A DNA stretch of 64,000 bases from Escherichia boydii. Its GTDB lineage: Bacteria; Pseudomonadota; Gammaproteobacteria; Enterobacterales; Enterobacteriaceae. Every line of letters starts with the position of its first letter. Positions within the stretch are counted from its first letter, which is position 1. Below are positions 16,862-25,523 of this stretch, one piece after another. The notes beneath the pieces are model-generated. The model was not told the DNA's origin. It was given only the letters and a program-made list of their open reading frames with translations, and did no database searches. The translations under genes were made by a program, and so were the position numbers. The stretch spans positions 3,844,001-3,908,000 of the forward strand of contig CP169086.1 in the NCBI GenBank assembly GCA_041890495.1, in the 5' to 3' direction.

Positions 16862-17332
16862 TCATAACAAGCCACATTCAGCAAAAGACACCACTTCGTT
16901 CCCGACCACAAGATGATCTAGCACACGAACTTCCACCAGAGCCAAGGCTTTAGCAATTCGCTGAGTGACATGTTTATCCTGCTGGCTGATTTCTGTCGTG
17001 CCGGACGGGTGGTTATGCGCCAAAATGACCGCAGCAGCGTTATGTTTCAGGGCTGATTTAACCACTTCGCGGGGATGCACTTCGGTATGGCTGAGCGTGC
17101 CGGTAAACAGTGTTTCTCGCTCCAGCAGGCAATGCTGATTGTCGAGATACATTACGATGAAGACTTCCCGCTCCAGGTGAGTCATCTGCAGTTGCAGCCA
17201 GGTTTTTGTAAGGCTGGTAGAGGTAAATGACTCACTCGGTTGACGCTGGTATTTCTCCAGCAGACGTAATGCTCGCTGGATGACTCGCTGCTCGTTTGCA
17301 GGAAATACCGGGGATAAATTGATCGTAGACAT
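16862..17332 (-). CDS. yeeS: RadC-like JAB domain protein (YeeS)
   Basis: A 156-residue RadC/YeeS-family protein. The JAB/JAMM metalloprotease-like motif is AAVILAHNHPSGTTEISQQD near residues 105-125. The helix-hairpin-helix region of full-length RadC is absent, as usual for the island copies. Despite the RadC name, a DNA repair role has not held up for the family. It is the start of the yeeS-yeeT-cbeA-cbtA block. Confidence 0.9.
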   Translation of the reverse strand: MSTINLSPVFPANEQRVIQRALRLLEKYQRQPSESFTSTSLTKTWLQLQMTHLEREVFIVMYLDNQHCLLERETLFTGTLSHTEVHPREVVKSALKHNAAAVILAHNHPSGTTEISQQDKHVTQRIAKALALVEVRVLDHLVVGNEVVSFAECGLL

Positions 17333-17401
17333 GGTTGCTCCTTAGAAAGAAAAGCCCTTCCGAATCTTCGGAAAGGCTTTAAGGGAAAATAGTGGAAGAG
17401 A

Positions 17402-18223
17402 TCATGAAGCAAGCTGCAGCATATTCTCAGCCATCACCCAGAGAGCCCGGTTGAGCTTCACATCACCGTCAATACCTTTCACTGCTCGGGTATGGGCGCG
17501 CTTTCCTTTGGTTGTTCTCCCCGATAGCCCGCCTTTAATCAGGTTTTCCTGAATGCGCTGATAAGTGGTCCACAGGTCGTTACTCTCATCCTGCCAGCGG
17601 CGTGGGGAAAGTATCTGCGTCTCTGTCACCGGTTGGTGCTCCTCACCGAAGCGATATGTCAGCGCCGCTTTCGCCATAGCCTGCTGAGCGGGCGGCGGCA
17701 ACAAAAGTGACTGCATGGCATCGCGTTTCTCTTCTACACGGTCAAATATTCCCAGTACTTCGTAGGCCCCTTCGATGACTTTCTCTACTACGTTGCCTTT
17801 ATGCGGCACGCGTACTTCGCCAAAACTCTCACCGCAAATCAGCCCATTTTGGCAAACTGCTCTGAATAACCCCGGTAGCATCTGATATGAGCTGGAGCCG
17901 TCGTGGCTGTTCAGCAGAATAATTTCGGGAACCTGTTTGCCAGTAATCTGGCTTTCACGACGCAGGCGCAGCATGTGCTTCGTATGCTCTCGTTTGCTCT
18001 GGTCGCGGACTCTGGTTTGACACGCGAAGAATGGCTGGAAGCCTTCGCGTTGCAAGTTATCGAGAAGGGTAATTGTCGGGATGTAGGTATAGCGATCACT
18101 ACGGGATTCATGCTTTTCTTCGCTGAAGACACTGGGCACATAATGGGCCAGTTCGTCGCGAGTTAACGGGCGGTCACGACGAACAAGGTTGACTGCACCA
18201 AAGCGGCTGGCTAAACGGGTCAT
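17402..18223 (-). CDS. YfjQ/YafZ family DUF932 protein
   Basis: A 273-residue DUF932 protein. The start MTRLASRFGAVNLVRRDRPLTRDELAHYVPSVFS and the segments FQPFFACQTRVRDQSKREHTKHMLRLR and PEIILLNSHDGSSSYQM match the YfjQ/YafZ group of CP4-like islands. The family occurs upstream of the RadC-like and CbtA genes in E. coli islands, consistent with the order here. Function unknown; a phage- or plasmid-derived DNA-handling role is only speculation. Confidence 0.9.
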   Translation of the reverse strand: MTRLASRFGAVNLVRRDRPLTRDELAHYVPSVFSEEKHESRSDRYTYIPTITLLDNLQREGFQPFFACQTRVRDQSKREHTKHMLRLRRESQITGKQVPEIILLNSHDGSSSYQMLPGLFRAVCQNGLICGESFGEVRVPHKGNVVEKVIEGAYEVLGIFDRVEEKRDAMQSLLLPPPAQQAMAKAALTYRFGEEHQPVTETQILSPRRWQDESNDLWTTYQRIQENLIKGGLSGRTTKGKRAHTRAVKGIDGDVKLNRALWVMAENMLQLAS

Positions 18224-18292
18224 AGTTGATTCCTTTTAAAACGGGCATAAAAGCCACTCCAGTAGAGTGGCATTGGATGGAAGATAAAATGT

Positions 18293-18673
18293 TCAGGGAG
18301 AGGCTGGTGGCTGGCTCTGCTGTGGCGAGAGTTCTCTGTCAGGTAATGCCGGTGGTATTAGCTTTTCGGCCTGGTGATGTTGTAATCGCTGCAGAATAAA
18401 GGGTTTACTGTACTGGAAGTATCGAAGACACCACTCGTATTTAACGATTCGCCTTATGTTCAGAGGTAAGCGTTCATACGCTTTGCTGCACACCGATAAA
18501 ACAAAGGCATCATCATTAATTCTGTCCTCTGCTATTGCAGCCAGCCCTTTGATAAAGTAACGCTTCAGCTTTTGTCGAGAGTTAGCTTCCTGGCGAGCTT
18601 CGGAAGGTGATAGTACGTCTGGTACAGGTGTTAGAACACAAACCGTGTTGCCTGATTGGGACTTTTCAGGCAA
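18293..18673 (-). CDS. Hypothetical island protein
   Basis: A 126-residue soluble protein, basic in the middle (KLKRYFIKGLAAIAEDRINDDAFVLSVCSKAYERLPLNIRRIVKYEWCLRY region) and proline/glutamine-rich at the end. Its start overlaps the stop of the upstream 67-residue gene by eight bases, suggesting coupled translation. Similar genes occur upstream of yfjQ-like genes in islands, but I cannot assign a function. Confidence 0.55.
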   Translation of the reverse strand: MPEKSQSGNTVCVLTPVPDVLSPSEARQEANSRQKLKRYFIKGLAAIAEDRINDDAFVLSVCSKAYERLPLNIRRIVKYEWCLRYFQYSKPFILQRLQHHQAEKLIPPALPDRELSPQQSQPPASP

Positions 18674-18869
18674 GCGTGGCGAGTTTTTTTATGAGTCTTA
18701 TCAGGCTATAGGTCATCAGGCTGGCTCCCATTGTCTGGCATACGACCGACTTACTTCTCAGCAGAGTGAGGCCTGCGACGCTGAAAACAACGGGCCAGGT
18801 CAACCCAAATGATTCTGCATCTGGCGTTGTATCGTCCGGGGATTTTTTAGTTTTCATAGGTTGATCCAA
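18666..18869 (-). CDS. Small hydrophobic island protein
   Basis: A 67-residue protein with one hydrophobic stretch (WPVVFSVAGLTLL) and a second moderately hydrophobic one near the C-terminus. An alternative ATG lies four codons in. It overlaps the next gene by eight bases and is probably in its operon. Not recognised. Confidence 0.45.
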   Translation of the reverse strand: MDQPMKTKKSPDDTTPDAESFGLTWPVVFSVAGLTLLRSKSVVCQTMGASLMTYSLIRLIKKLATLA

Positions 18870-18915
18870 AAGGTGTCCGGTACCGCAGGAAGCTTATACC
18901 GGACTGGAAAAGTAA

Positions 18916-19755
18916 TTAGGGGAGATCGACTGAGGCTATTTCCTCAGAAGCGTTTGTGGGGCCACTGTAAACGCCGACATATTCATTTTGAGGGAAGATA
19001 ATTACTGCATTTTTCTTCGGATCAAAAGAGCAACCACTTAATCCTGCAATTGCGGCGGTTTTCCCGGAGCTTGTGTTTTTGACAATCAGTTTGTTGTCTG
19101 TACAGTTGCTGGCTTTAATAAAACTCACCACATAACCGTCCTGCTCTGCGACGGTTTCAGCGGTCGTTGATTTTGGCTCAGAGTTACGTACTTTCTGCCC
19201 GCTTGCCCGATCGCTGCTGTAAGGAATATATTGCGCAGCATCATTCCGCATGATCGGTGGATCATTGTTCAGACCAAGATATACAGGACAACCGGAGGCA
19301 CCCACCTCGCAGCTCTTTTCGACGATAGCACGTGACGGCCAGCCTTTTGTGCCGATGTAGGCAGCACCGGTTTCATCCAGGCAGTAGGTTTCCTCCCATG
19401 AATAATTTTTATTCTGACCCGGCATAGTGCGTGTCGTTACGAGACAAGTCAGAGCCTTAACCGGTTTACTGTCGTAGCGGATAAAGTTCTGTTCAAGCGG
19501 TGATGCTGCGTACAATAAAGGAGAGATATTCGCTGCAGCCGCCTTGCTCTGTGCCTCCGCGCTGAAACCAGCTTTATTGTTGAGTTTTACGCTGACTGCC
19601 GCATCGTTCATTTCGCGAAGCATTTCACCTCCGCCATCTGTCAGAAAGAACGTGTACCGTTCTGGATGAATATTACCGGGAATGGTGATGGCAAAGCTGA
19701 AGGCCGGGAGCGAAAGCGTACAGATCAAAATCAGGCGTGAAAGGAATGTCGCCAT
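18916..19755 (-). CDS. Secreted hypothetical protein (279 aa)
   Basis: A signal peptide (MATFLSRLILICTLSLPAFSFA) precedes a ~257-residue exported domain with six cysteines (for example ALTCLVTT, EETYCLDE, KSCEVGASGCPVY), suggesting disulphide bonds in the periplasm or outside the cell. The C-terminal third (KASNCTDNKLIVKNTSSGKTAAI...SGCSFDPK) could be a small beta domain. It is followed in the operon sense by island genes and preceded by another secreted protein. I recognise no family. Confidence 0.6.
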   Translation of the reverse strand: MATFLSRLILICTLSLPAFSFAITIPGNIHPERYTFFLTDGGGEMLREMNDAAVSVKLNNKAGFSAEAQSKAAAANISPLLYAASPLEQNFIRYDSKPVKALTCLVTTRTMPGQNKNYSWEETYCLDETGAAYIGTKGWPSRAIVEKSCEVGASGCPVYLGLNNDPPIMRNDAAQYIPYSSDRASGQKVRNSEPKSTTAETVAEQDGYVVSFIKASNCTDNKLIVKNTSSGKTAAIAGLSGCSFDPKKNAVIIFPQNEYVGVYSGPTNASEEIASVDLP

Positions 19756-19814
19756 ATACAGATATCCTTGCTGATGATTAACAATGTGGGAGCATGAGCT
19801 ACCGGATGGGGTGA

Positions 19815-20249
19815 TTAATGGCTGATGCAGTCTTCCCAGTTAAGGTCCTCCAGAGCGTCCTTGAGTCCTGCGGTACTGAACGGGTGAGATAAGGGTTTAT
19901 TGATTCGGGTGATTTCAATCTGCCCATGGCTGTCTGTGTTTTTGAGTGCGATGAAAGCCGCCTTGCCTGGCAGGTAATGTACAGCGTTGATATTAATCCC
20001 CATGCCTTCCTGACCTTCATCTGGTACACCCAAGGGTTTCTTATCAGACCCGCTGTAGTTCAATATCAGATGACTGTCCCGGCAGGTGAGCGTCATGCGT
20101 TCTCCGGCGCTATTGTCGGTATTCAGTTCAAACTCCATCGCATTAACAGTGCCAAACCAGTTGCCCCATTGTTGCTCCTGGCCCATGGCGTGCACCGCTG
20201 CGCTGAACAGTGCCGTACTGAAAAAGAATGCGAAGCTTATCTTCAACAT
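19815..20249 (-). CDS. Secreted hypothetical protein (144 aa)
   Basis: Signal peptide MLKISFAFFFSTALFSAAVHA, then a ~123-residue exported domain with two cysteines (LTCRDSH and WEDCISH). ATG at 20249 is used; the longer frame from 20309 would bury the signal. It precedes the 279-residue secreted protein on the same strand with about 60 bases between, so the two may be expressed together. No family recognised. Confidence 0.55.
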   Translation of the reverse strand: MLKISFAFFFSTALFSAAVHAMGQEQQWGNWFGTVNAMEFELNTDNSAGERMTLTCRDSHLILNYSGSDKKPLGVPDEGQEGMGININAVHYLPGKAAFIALKNTDSHGQIEITRINKPLSHPFSTAGLKDALEDLNWEDCISH

Positions 20250-20601
20250 AGAGAATCCTTGCTGTTGTTTTGCAAACGAAAAATGGCCCTTTGCTGAACA
20301 AAAGGCCACCTGATCGTATGCATTTGAGAGGGAATGGGATAATCGTTAATACAGATCAGTTTCAACAAATTGATCGTTATTATCTATAATAAAAACGATC
20401 AATTACCCACCTATTGATAGGTGAATGCTATCTTTTAATTGAGTATCGATCGGTATTGATGATCAATGAGATATTCGTCCAGACAAAGATATGCCGGTGT
20501 TCTCAGTGGGGTGATATAGGTTTGAAATAATCTGGAGTGAGTGATGTTGACAATTATTGGCCACTTTCATCGTGGCCTTTGTTATTTATAAATAGAAAAC
20601 T
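20250..20601. other. Operator-rich intergenic region
   Basis: About 350 bases without a gene, containing several palindromes: an 11-bp inverted repeat (AATTGATCGTT at 20368-20378 with AACGATCAATT at 20394-20404), a hairpin CACCTAT-TG-ATAGGTG just after it, and the GGCCAC/GTGGCC hairpin at 20559-20577. The repeated GATC/GATCAAT motifs suggest a regulatory region for the secreted-protein genes to the left. Confidence 0.55.
20559..20577. terminator. GGCCAC/GTGGCC hairpin
   Basis: GGCCAC, a seven-base loop and GTGGCC, followed on the plus strand by TTTGTTATTT. It lies just past the stop of the 387-residue gene (minus strand). The T-rich side is on the plus strand, so if it is a terminator it would work better rightward. 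Confidence 0.4.
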
Positions 20602-21765
20602 CTAAAAAGGAATGCCATACCAGTTATTTACTGAGTCATCTTTGACTTCTTTGTTTTCTCCGGCATCAATTTCAGGAGTAGGTGTAATTTCATTTAGCTT
20701 TTCACTGGATGTTTGTAAGAGTAATTTATCATGAAGCTGTTCAGCTTCTGAAGGTATTTTTGCGATGATTTTCTCTGCATCAGTTACATTACTGAATTCC
20801 CGCCCTACTGGTTCTGACGTTGATTTTTCGCGAACCGTGACTTTCTTCTTTGTCTTCCTGTAAACCGATGATTCCCACGATTTCTTAAATCTGGATAAAA
20901 ATTTATTGTCGTAACAATAAATGCAAATATAAATACAACGTAGTGCAAGATACTTCTCAGTTGTCGTTGATGGCCTGAAAAGGCTAACGAAATGAGGGTT
21001 GTGGACGTATCCCTGTAAAGCTGCTTTGTACGCCTCATTAAAAATATGCTCAGAAGGTATATTGTCTTGATGGGGTTGAGTTCCTTTTGCTATCTTAGCT
21101 TGCGCTCTCTTTATTGAACCAATGATAACGTTAACCTTGTCCTTAGAAATATAGTCCCACGCCCATTGTATTTTTACTTTCTCAGATTTCTTTAGGGGGA
21201 GGTTATTTACTAAAGGAGAGTGTCTGTCCCACTCGTATCTTATCTTCGACATTATCAATAGTTTTGATGAAAGATCCATCGATGACCTGTCAAAAAAATC
21301 TTTTATGCACTCAAGGCGTTCACTATGGCTTACAGGATACTGAATTTTAATCAGCCGGTGATAATAGGTCCGGGTATAAACAGTGCACGGTTCATTTATA
21401 TTAAAACTACCAAGTGATTTATTTTTATTACTGAGAGCCCTTATATACACCCAGGTAAAGTAACAGGCATCATTGCAGCGTTTAAACCAGTTGAATTCTT
21501 TTAATGGCAACATTGCATCTTTGGCTTTTTTAAAATTAGATGCATATGCACGAAGTATATCTGGGTCTTTATAAAACAGACGAAACGCGTCATTTATTGC
21601 CTCTGCTGCTAATCTATAATCTTCTCCATAAATCAGATCTGCGCTGTATTTCTTGCTGCTATCTTTCAAACGATAATTGTAAATAGCGACATCATCCCCG
21701 TTTAGCCACAGAAATAACCTGATATCACGCGAGCTTTTAATGTCGATCCATAACTCATCACTCAC
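20602..21765 (-). CDS. Hypothetical protein (387 aa), not recognised
   Basis: A 387-residue soluble, lysine-rich protein without signal peptide or membrane segment. Residues 1-300 look like a folded helical domain (many aromatic and charged residues, for example FNWFKRCNDACYFTWVYIRAL). The last ~80 residues are hydrophilic and probably disordered (PTPEIDAGENKEVKDDS). It is AT-richer than the flanking island genes. It lies between the secreted-protein pair and the divergent alpA gene. I could not assign it to a family; a replication, regulatory or defence role is equally possible. Confidence 0.55.
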   Translation of the reverse strand: MSDELWIDIKSSRDIRLFLWLNGDDVAIYNYRLKDSSKKYSADLIYGEDYRLAAEAINDAFRLFYKDPDILRAYASNFKKAKDAMLPLKEFNWFKRCNDACYFTWVYIRALSNKNKSLGSFNINEPCTVYTRTYYHRLIKIQYPVSHSERLECIKDFFDRSSMDLSSKLLIMSKIRYEWDRHSPLVNNLPLKKSEKVKIQWAWDYISKDKVNVIIGSIKRAQAKIAKGTQPHQDNIPSEHIFNEAYKAALQGYVHNPHFVSLFRPSTTTEKYLALRCIYICIYCYDNKFLSRFKKSWESSVYRKTKKKVTVREKSTSEPVGREFSNVTDAEKIIAKIPSEAEQLHDKLLLQTSSEKLNEITPTPEIDAGENKEVKDDSVNNWYGIPF

Positions 21766-22110
21766 AAGGAATTACCTCTTTTTATTATGTGAACTGCAAT
21801 GCATGTATAGTAATTTATAGGGTAATTCATGGCAATAATCATAGTGTAAATCGTAGGGTGGAAGTCTAATGCAACCCCTGTAATTAGGCACTTTTTTAGT
21901 GAAAAACTGCCTCTGAGAACACCATGAATTGACTGTGTGAAAGTGTAGCTGCGCCAGATTTTTGATGTGTGGTTGATAGTTATCCCCGTCTCGGCCGGCA
22001 ATCCTTTTCTTATGAAATAACGTCAGGGAAAAGTAAATCTGTACATATGAGGCCTATGACATGAAAGGATGCCATCCGGTGTCCTCATGATACATTTTTG
22101 GAGACATGTC

Positions 22111-22314
22111 ATGAGCACGATTAATATTCACGAGGATAAATTTGTCAGCATGCAGTTTATTACTGAACTGACCGGTTTGTCCGATAAGTGGTTTTATAAA
22201 ATGGCGCAGGACGGTAAGTTCCCAAAACCGGTGAAATTTGGCCGCAGTTCCCGCTGGATTGAACGTGAGATAAAAGAATGGTTAGAAGCCCGTGTTAATG
22301 AGTCAAGAGCATAA
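22111..22314 (+). CDS. alpA: AlpA family transcriptional regulator
   Basis: A 67-residue MerR/excisionase-like winged-helix protein of the AlpA family. The core is FVSMQFITELTGLSDKWFYKMAQDGKFPKPVKFGRSSRWIEREIKEWL. AlpA of CP4-57 activates integrase/excision genes, and P4-like islands nearly always carry one. ATG at 22111 is used because the family begins close to it. No integrase gene is visible in the window, so its usual target may be lost. Confidence 0.9.
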   Translation: MSTINIHEDKFVSMQFITELTGLSDKWFYKMAQDGKFPKPVKFGRSSRWIEREIKEWLEARVNESRA

Positions 22315-22664
22315 AAGACTCCAAAGATAGTGATGAAAAGGTCACTAACTTCACACCATGATTTTATGCTCTCGTGCCTTATGGCACATGGCCTTAATGT
22401 GATTTGCAAAGTCGGTTTATTTATTATTGTATTTAATGCATTACCAATCATTAATTAACACATTCAATCACCAATCAATATCACTTCATATAAACACGCT
22501 ATATCACACTCATTAATGGCGTCATACACTTAGACATTGTTATCACACAGACACTATTTCTGATATTACTATTCATGCTGAATATCAGATGAAGCCCCTC
22601 GTCCAATAACCACCTTTATACATTGCCAGCCAGCCATTACTGACTGGCTTCAGAGAAATACATT
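22315..22664. other. AT-rich gene-free region
   Basis: About 350 bases with no gene and many TATCAC/ATCAC stretches, but no clear inverted repeats or terminator. It lies between alpA and the Gp2-like gene and probably holds the promoter of the latter. Confidence 0.35.
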
Positions 22665-23681
22665 ATGGACTTACCAGAATCATTCCTGTTATCTCATGCT
22701 GAATATCATATTGAGAATAATACTCCCCACATCATCATATCCGATGACAATGAGTTCAGATGCAAATTAGAACAGCTGGATAATTGCCTTAAAACTATCA
22801 GCAGAGGGCGTAAGTTACCTTTCACTATTTTGTATAATCGTTCAGGATACAAAGAGAGTGCAGAGTCAGCCATCATTCTTGATGCCATCCGTCATCTCAA
22901 TATGTTGCCGCAAGATGCGATGAAAGTACGAATAGCTAATCCACGTATAGCTACATTTCAGCGTTTATTTAATAGCGCCGATTTATATTCGCGTGTCCAT
23001 AACGGGAAAATAGTAGGGGCAGATACCATTACCACAGCAGAAATGCTGAATAAGCTGATGCAGGATTACCGATTTACTGTGAGTCAGGCAGGATTTAAAC
23101 AAGCATGCAGAAAGTACCAGCGGACTTCGGTTAAAAATCTGAAGGGAGCGATAAATTACATCAGACATCTACAGGAGCGTCATTCCCGGCTGCTGGTCTT
23201 GCGGGTTGATTTATCATGGGCAAATGAGCATAAAGCTGACATCACTGCTGATGATGCCCGTAAGCATCGTCAGCAGCTGTTTCGCAATATGCAAAAGAAT
23301 CCAATGTTTCGCCATGTCCTCGGGACGGTATGGAAACTGGAATATGGCCCACAACGTAAATTTCATTACCACATGCTATTTATCTTAAATGGCAATAAAG
23401 CACAACAGGATGGCGTGATTGCTCATGCTTTCGGTAAATACTGGAATGAAACCATTACTCAAGGTAAAGGCATGTTCTACAACTGCAACGCTTACAAAGA
23501 GCGTTATGAGGACTGCTGCCTCGGCAAAATGAAACGCGGTGACAGTAGTAAGGACAAGGGGTTACTTAAAGCGCTAAGTTATATCACCAAAATCGATGCC
23601 TGTGCCCGTTTGCTCCTCCCTGGAAATGCCAGAACCTTTGGTCGCGGAGAAGTACGTTCATTGAAAAAAAAGAGAACATAA
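22665..23681 (+). CDS. Inovirus Gp2 / YagK-YfjJ family protein
   Basis: A 338-residue protein of the YagK/YfjJ C-terminal family, annotated as inovirus-type Gp2, related to rolling-circle replication initiators. The strand-histidine motif typical of HUH enzymes is visible as RKFHYHMLFIL near residue 235, with a tyrosine-containing helix (CNAYKERYEDCC, then KGLLKALSYITK) about 35-60 residues later. Such genes are common next to alpA in P4-like islands, consistent with its place here. A terminator follows at 23744-23769. Confidence 0.85.
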   Translation: MDLPESFLLSHAEYHIENNTPHIIISDDNEFRCKLEQLDNCLKTISRGRKLPFTILYNRSGYKESAESAIILDAIRHLNMLPQDAMKVRIANPRIATFQRLFNSADLYSRVHNGKIVGADTITTAEMLNKLMQDYRFTVSQAGFKQACRKYQRTSVKNLKGAINYIRHLQERHSRLLVLRVDLSWANEHKADITADDARKHRQQLFRNMQKNPMFRHVLGTVWKLEYGPQRKFHYHMLFILNGNKAQQDGVIAHAFGKYWNETITQGKGMFYNCNAYKERYEDCCLGKMKRGDSSKDKGLLKALSYITKIDACARLLLPGNARTFGRGEVRSLKKKRT

Positions 23682-23743
23682 ATAGGCCGGTAAAACTAAC
23701 CCGTTGTGACAGTCGGTAATGCTTCCTTCCCCCTTCTATCCAC

Positions 23744-23769
23744 AAAGCCAGCTAACCATGCTGGCTTTT
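23744..23769 (+). terminator. Rho-independent terminator after Gp2-like gene
   Basis: AAAGCCAGC and GCTGGCTTT arms around a seven-base loop, followed by TTACATTTTC. It lies 60 bases past the Gp2-like stop. Confidence 0.6.
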
Positions 23770-23787
23770 ACATTTTCTCCGGAGTTC

Positions 23788-24186
23788 ATGATGAATTACT
23801 TCATTTTAGCCACTCATGCTGTCACCGCAAAGGGTGAATGGGTTACACCAGAATCTGTTCAACAGGTTGATTTTGATTTATTGCATTGCATTTACTGCAA
23901 ACTGCAGATCGGTGTTCAGTTTGACCCTCTGACTGCAACAAGAACATTTGTGCACCTGCCGGGACATATCAACAATGTCGCTCGACTTAAAGCATGTCGA
24001 TTTAACAAGCTCCAGGCAGTGCAAGAGCAAACCACCTCATCACAAACTATACCGCCATCAGAAAATCGCTTTCCACCTACTAACACCGCTATACGGCAAT
24101 GGCGATGTTGCTGGTGCCATGTCTGCTGGCATGGGGAGAAGAGATGTCCTCAATGTGCTGACTGGATTTATTCAACTGATGCGTAA
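23788..24186 (+). CDS. Putative zinc-ribbon island protein
   Basis: About 132 residues beginning MMNYFILATHAVTAKGEWVTPE, a start seen in island proteins annotated as putative zinc ribbon proteins. Cysteine pairs follow: HCIYCKLQ near residue 35, and WRCCWCHVCWHGEKRCPQC near the C-terminus, enough for one or two zinc sites. A GGAG site precedes the ATG pair at 23788/23791. Function unknown; it follows the Gp2-like gene. Confidence 0.6.
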   Translation: MMNYFILATHAVTAKGEWVTPESVQQVDFDLLHCIYCKLQIGVQFDPLTATRTFVHLPGHINNVARLKACRFNKLQAVQEQTTSSQTIPPSENRFPPTNTAIRQWRCCWCHVCWHGEKRCPQCADWIYSTDA

Positions 24187-24398
24187 GTAGCTGTATCGAC
24201 TGCTTTTTGCCAGACACACGCTCCGAAAGTGATCAGAATAAAAAACTAAAAATTATCAACCGCGACAAATTAATGACCGAACAGTAAAGTAAATGCAATA
24301 ACTCATTGATATTAAATAAAATTATTAAATGTAATTTTTAAAAGAGAGTCGAGCATGTTATGTTTGTAATTATTAAATGCGCAGTGTGACAAGAAACT

Positions 24399-25437
24399 AT
24401 GACACTCATCTCTCTTTTAAAGCGCGAAGGTCCCTGCCTGAGTTCAACGCTGGCGGATCTGCTGATTCAAAGCAAAAAAATCTCTGCTGAAAATGCGAGG
24501 AAGGTTATCTCACGGGCTGTCCTATCTGGTGAGATAAGCAGCATTAAAAACGTATTTCCGAAGAGGGTGCAGTTTGTATATCTCAGGGACTCCTATGGTA
24601 GCGATGAGTTCTGGCAGATACTAACCGATAAGCTGATAGAGAGTGGTTCAGCATTGGGCCTTGCACTGAGCGCCCTGCTGGCCAGAGGCGGAATCATTCC
24701 TAAACGTGATTTTGGCGCTGCAAGTGGTTCACCTGTAGCCATGAAGAAAAAAACTCCGTTCACTGTAGTATGGCAAAGGCTGGTGAAAATCGGTTTATGC
24801 ACTGAAATTATCCTGCCTGAAATTGGAGAATGCATCGCTCTCAGAGAAAAAGATGAAAGGCGGTACGATTCCGTATCGAGACAGATACACGCGCGTCTGG
24901 TGACAGAGAGCATTTTCATCGCGACGATGGTTCAGTGGAGTCAGAACCTCAATCTCATCAGCTATAACCTGGCAAGGACAAGGCAGGATGAAGAAGGGAA
25001 GCCACCTGCTATTTCAAACTATCTGTTCGATTTAACAGGTCCCAGCTATTTGTCTCCTCTTGTTACACCAGGAAGCGATGTAAACAAGCCCGGTTTTTTT
25101 GCCTGTGACGTTCTGCTGGGGACCAAAGTCACTCTGGCCCAGGTACAGCCCTTTATAGCTAAATGTAAATCGCTAAGGAGCATAAGAAACGTAGGTAAAA
25201 GTCTTTTTATGCTGGCCGCCAGTCAGTTCGACAAAGATGCGTTTCATGCTCTAAAGAAGGAAGGCGTTATCCCTGCTACACCAGAAAATCTGTTCGGTGA
25301 AGAGTTTGCAAAGTCACTGCGCGAGCTGAACGATTTTCTGTTCTATTTCTTCACAAATGCCAGCTCTAACTTGGAAAAAATTGATTCTATAATGGTTGCG
25401 CTAGCGAATGTTAAAGGTGCCGCGGCGCAGCTGCAGG
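24399..25437 (+). pseudogene. Truncated winged-helix protein, nuclease-like C-terminus
   Basis: The frame runs 346 codons until the IS21-type element starts at 25438, then reads seven codons of IS sequence to a stop. The first ~100 residues look like a winged-helix DNA-binding domain (LLKREGPCLSSTLADLLIQ...ARKVISRAVLSGEI). The part after ~160 has alternating strands and helices and a block FFACDVLLGTKVTLAQVQPFIAKCKSLRSIRNVG that is reminiscent of restriction-nuclease-like folds. That resemblance is by eye. How much is missing is unknown. It is at a position where P4-like islands usually carry defence cargo. Confidence 0.55.
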
Positions 25438-25523
25438 TGTTACCAACGGTGCAAAACTGATCCACCCCAGCGGTTGAAAATTGATCCAGGGGTTAATCTG
25501 CTCCTCTGAATACAGGGGAGCTT

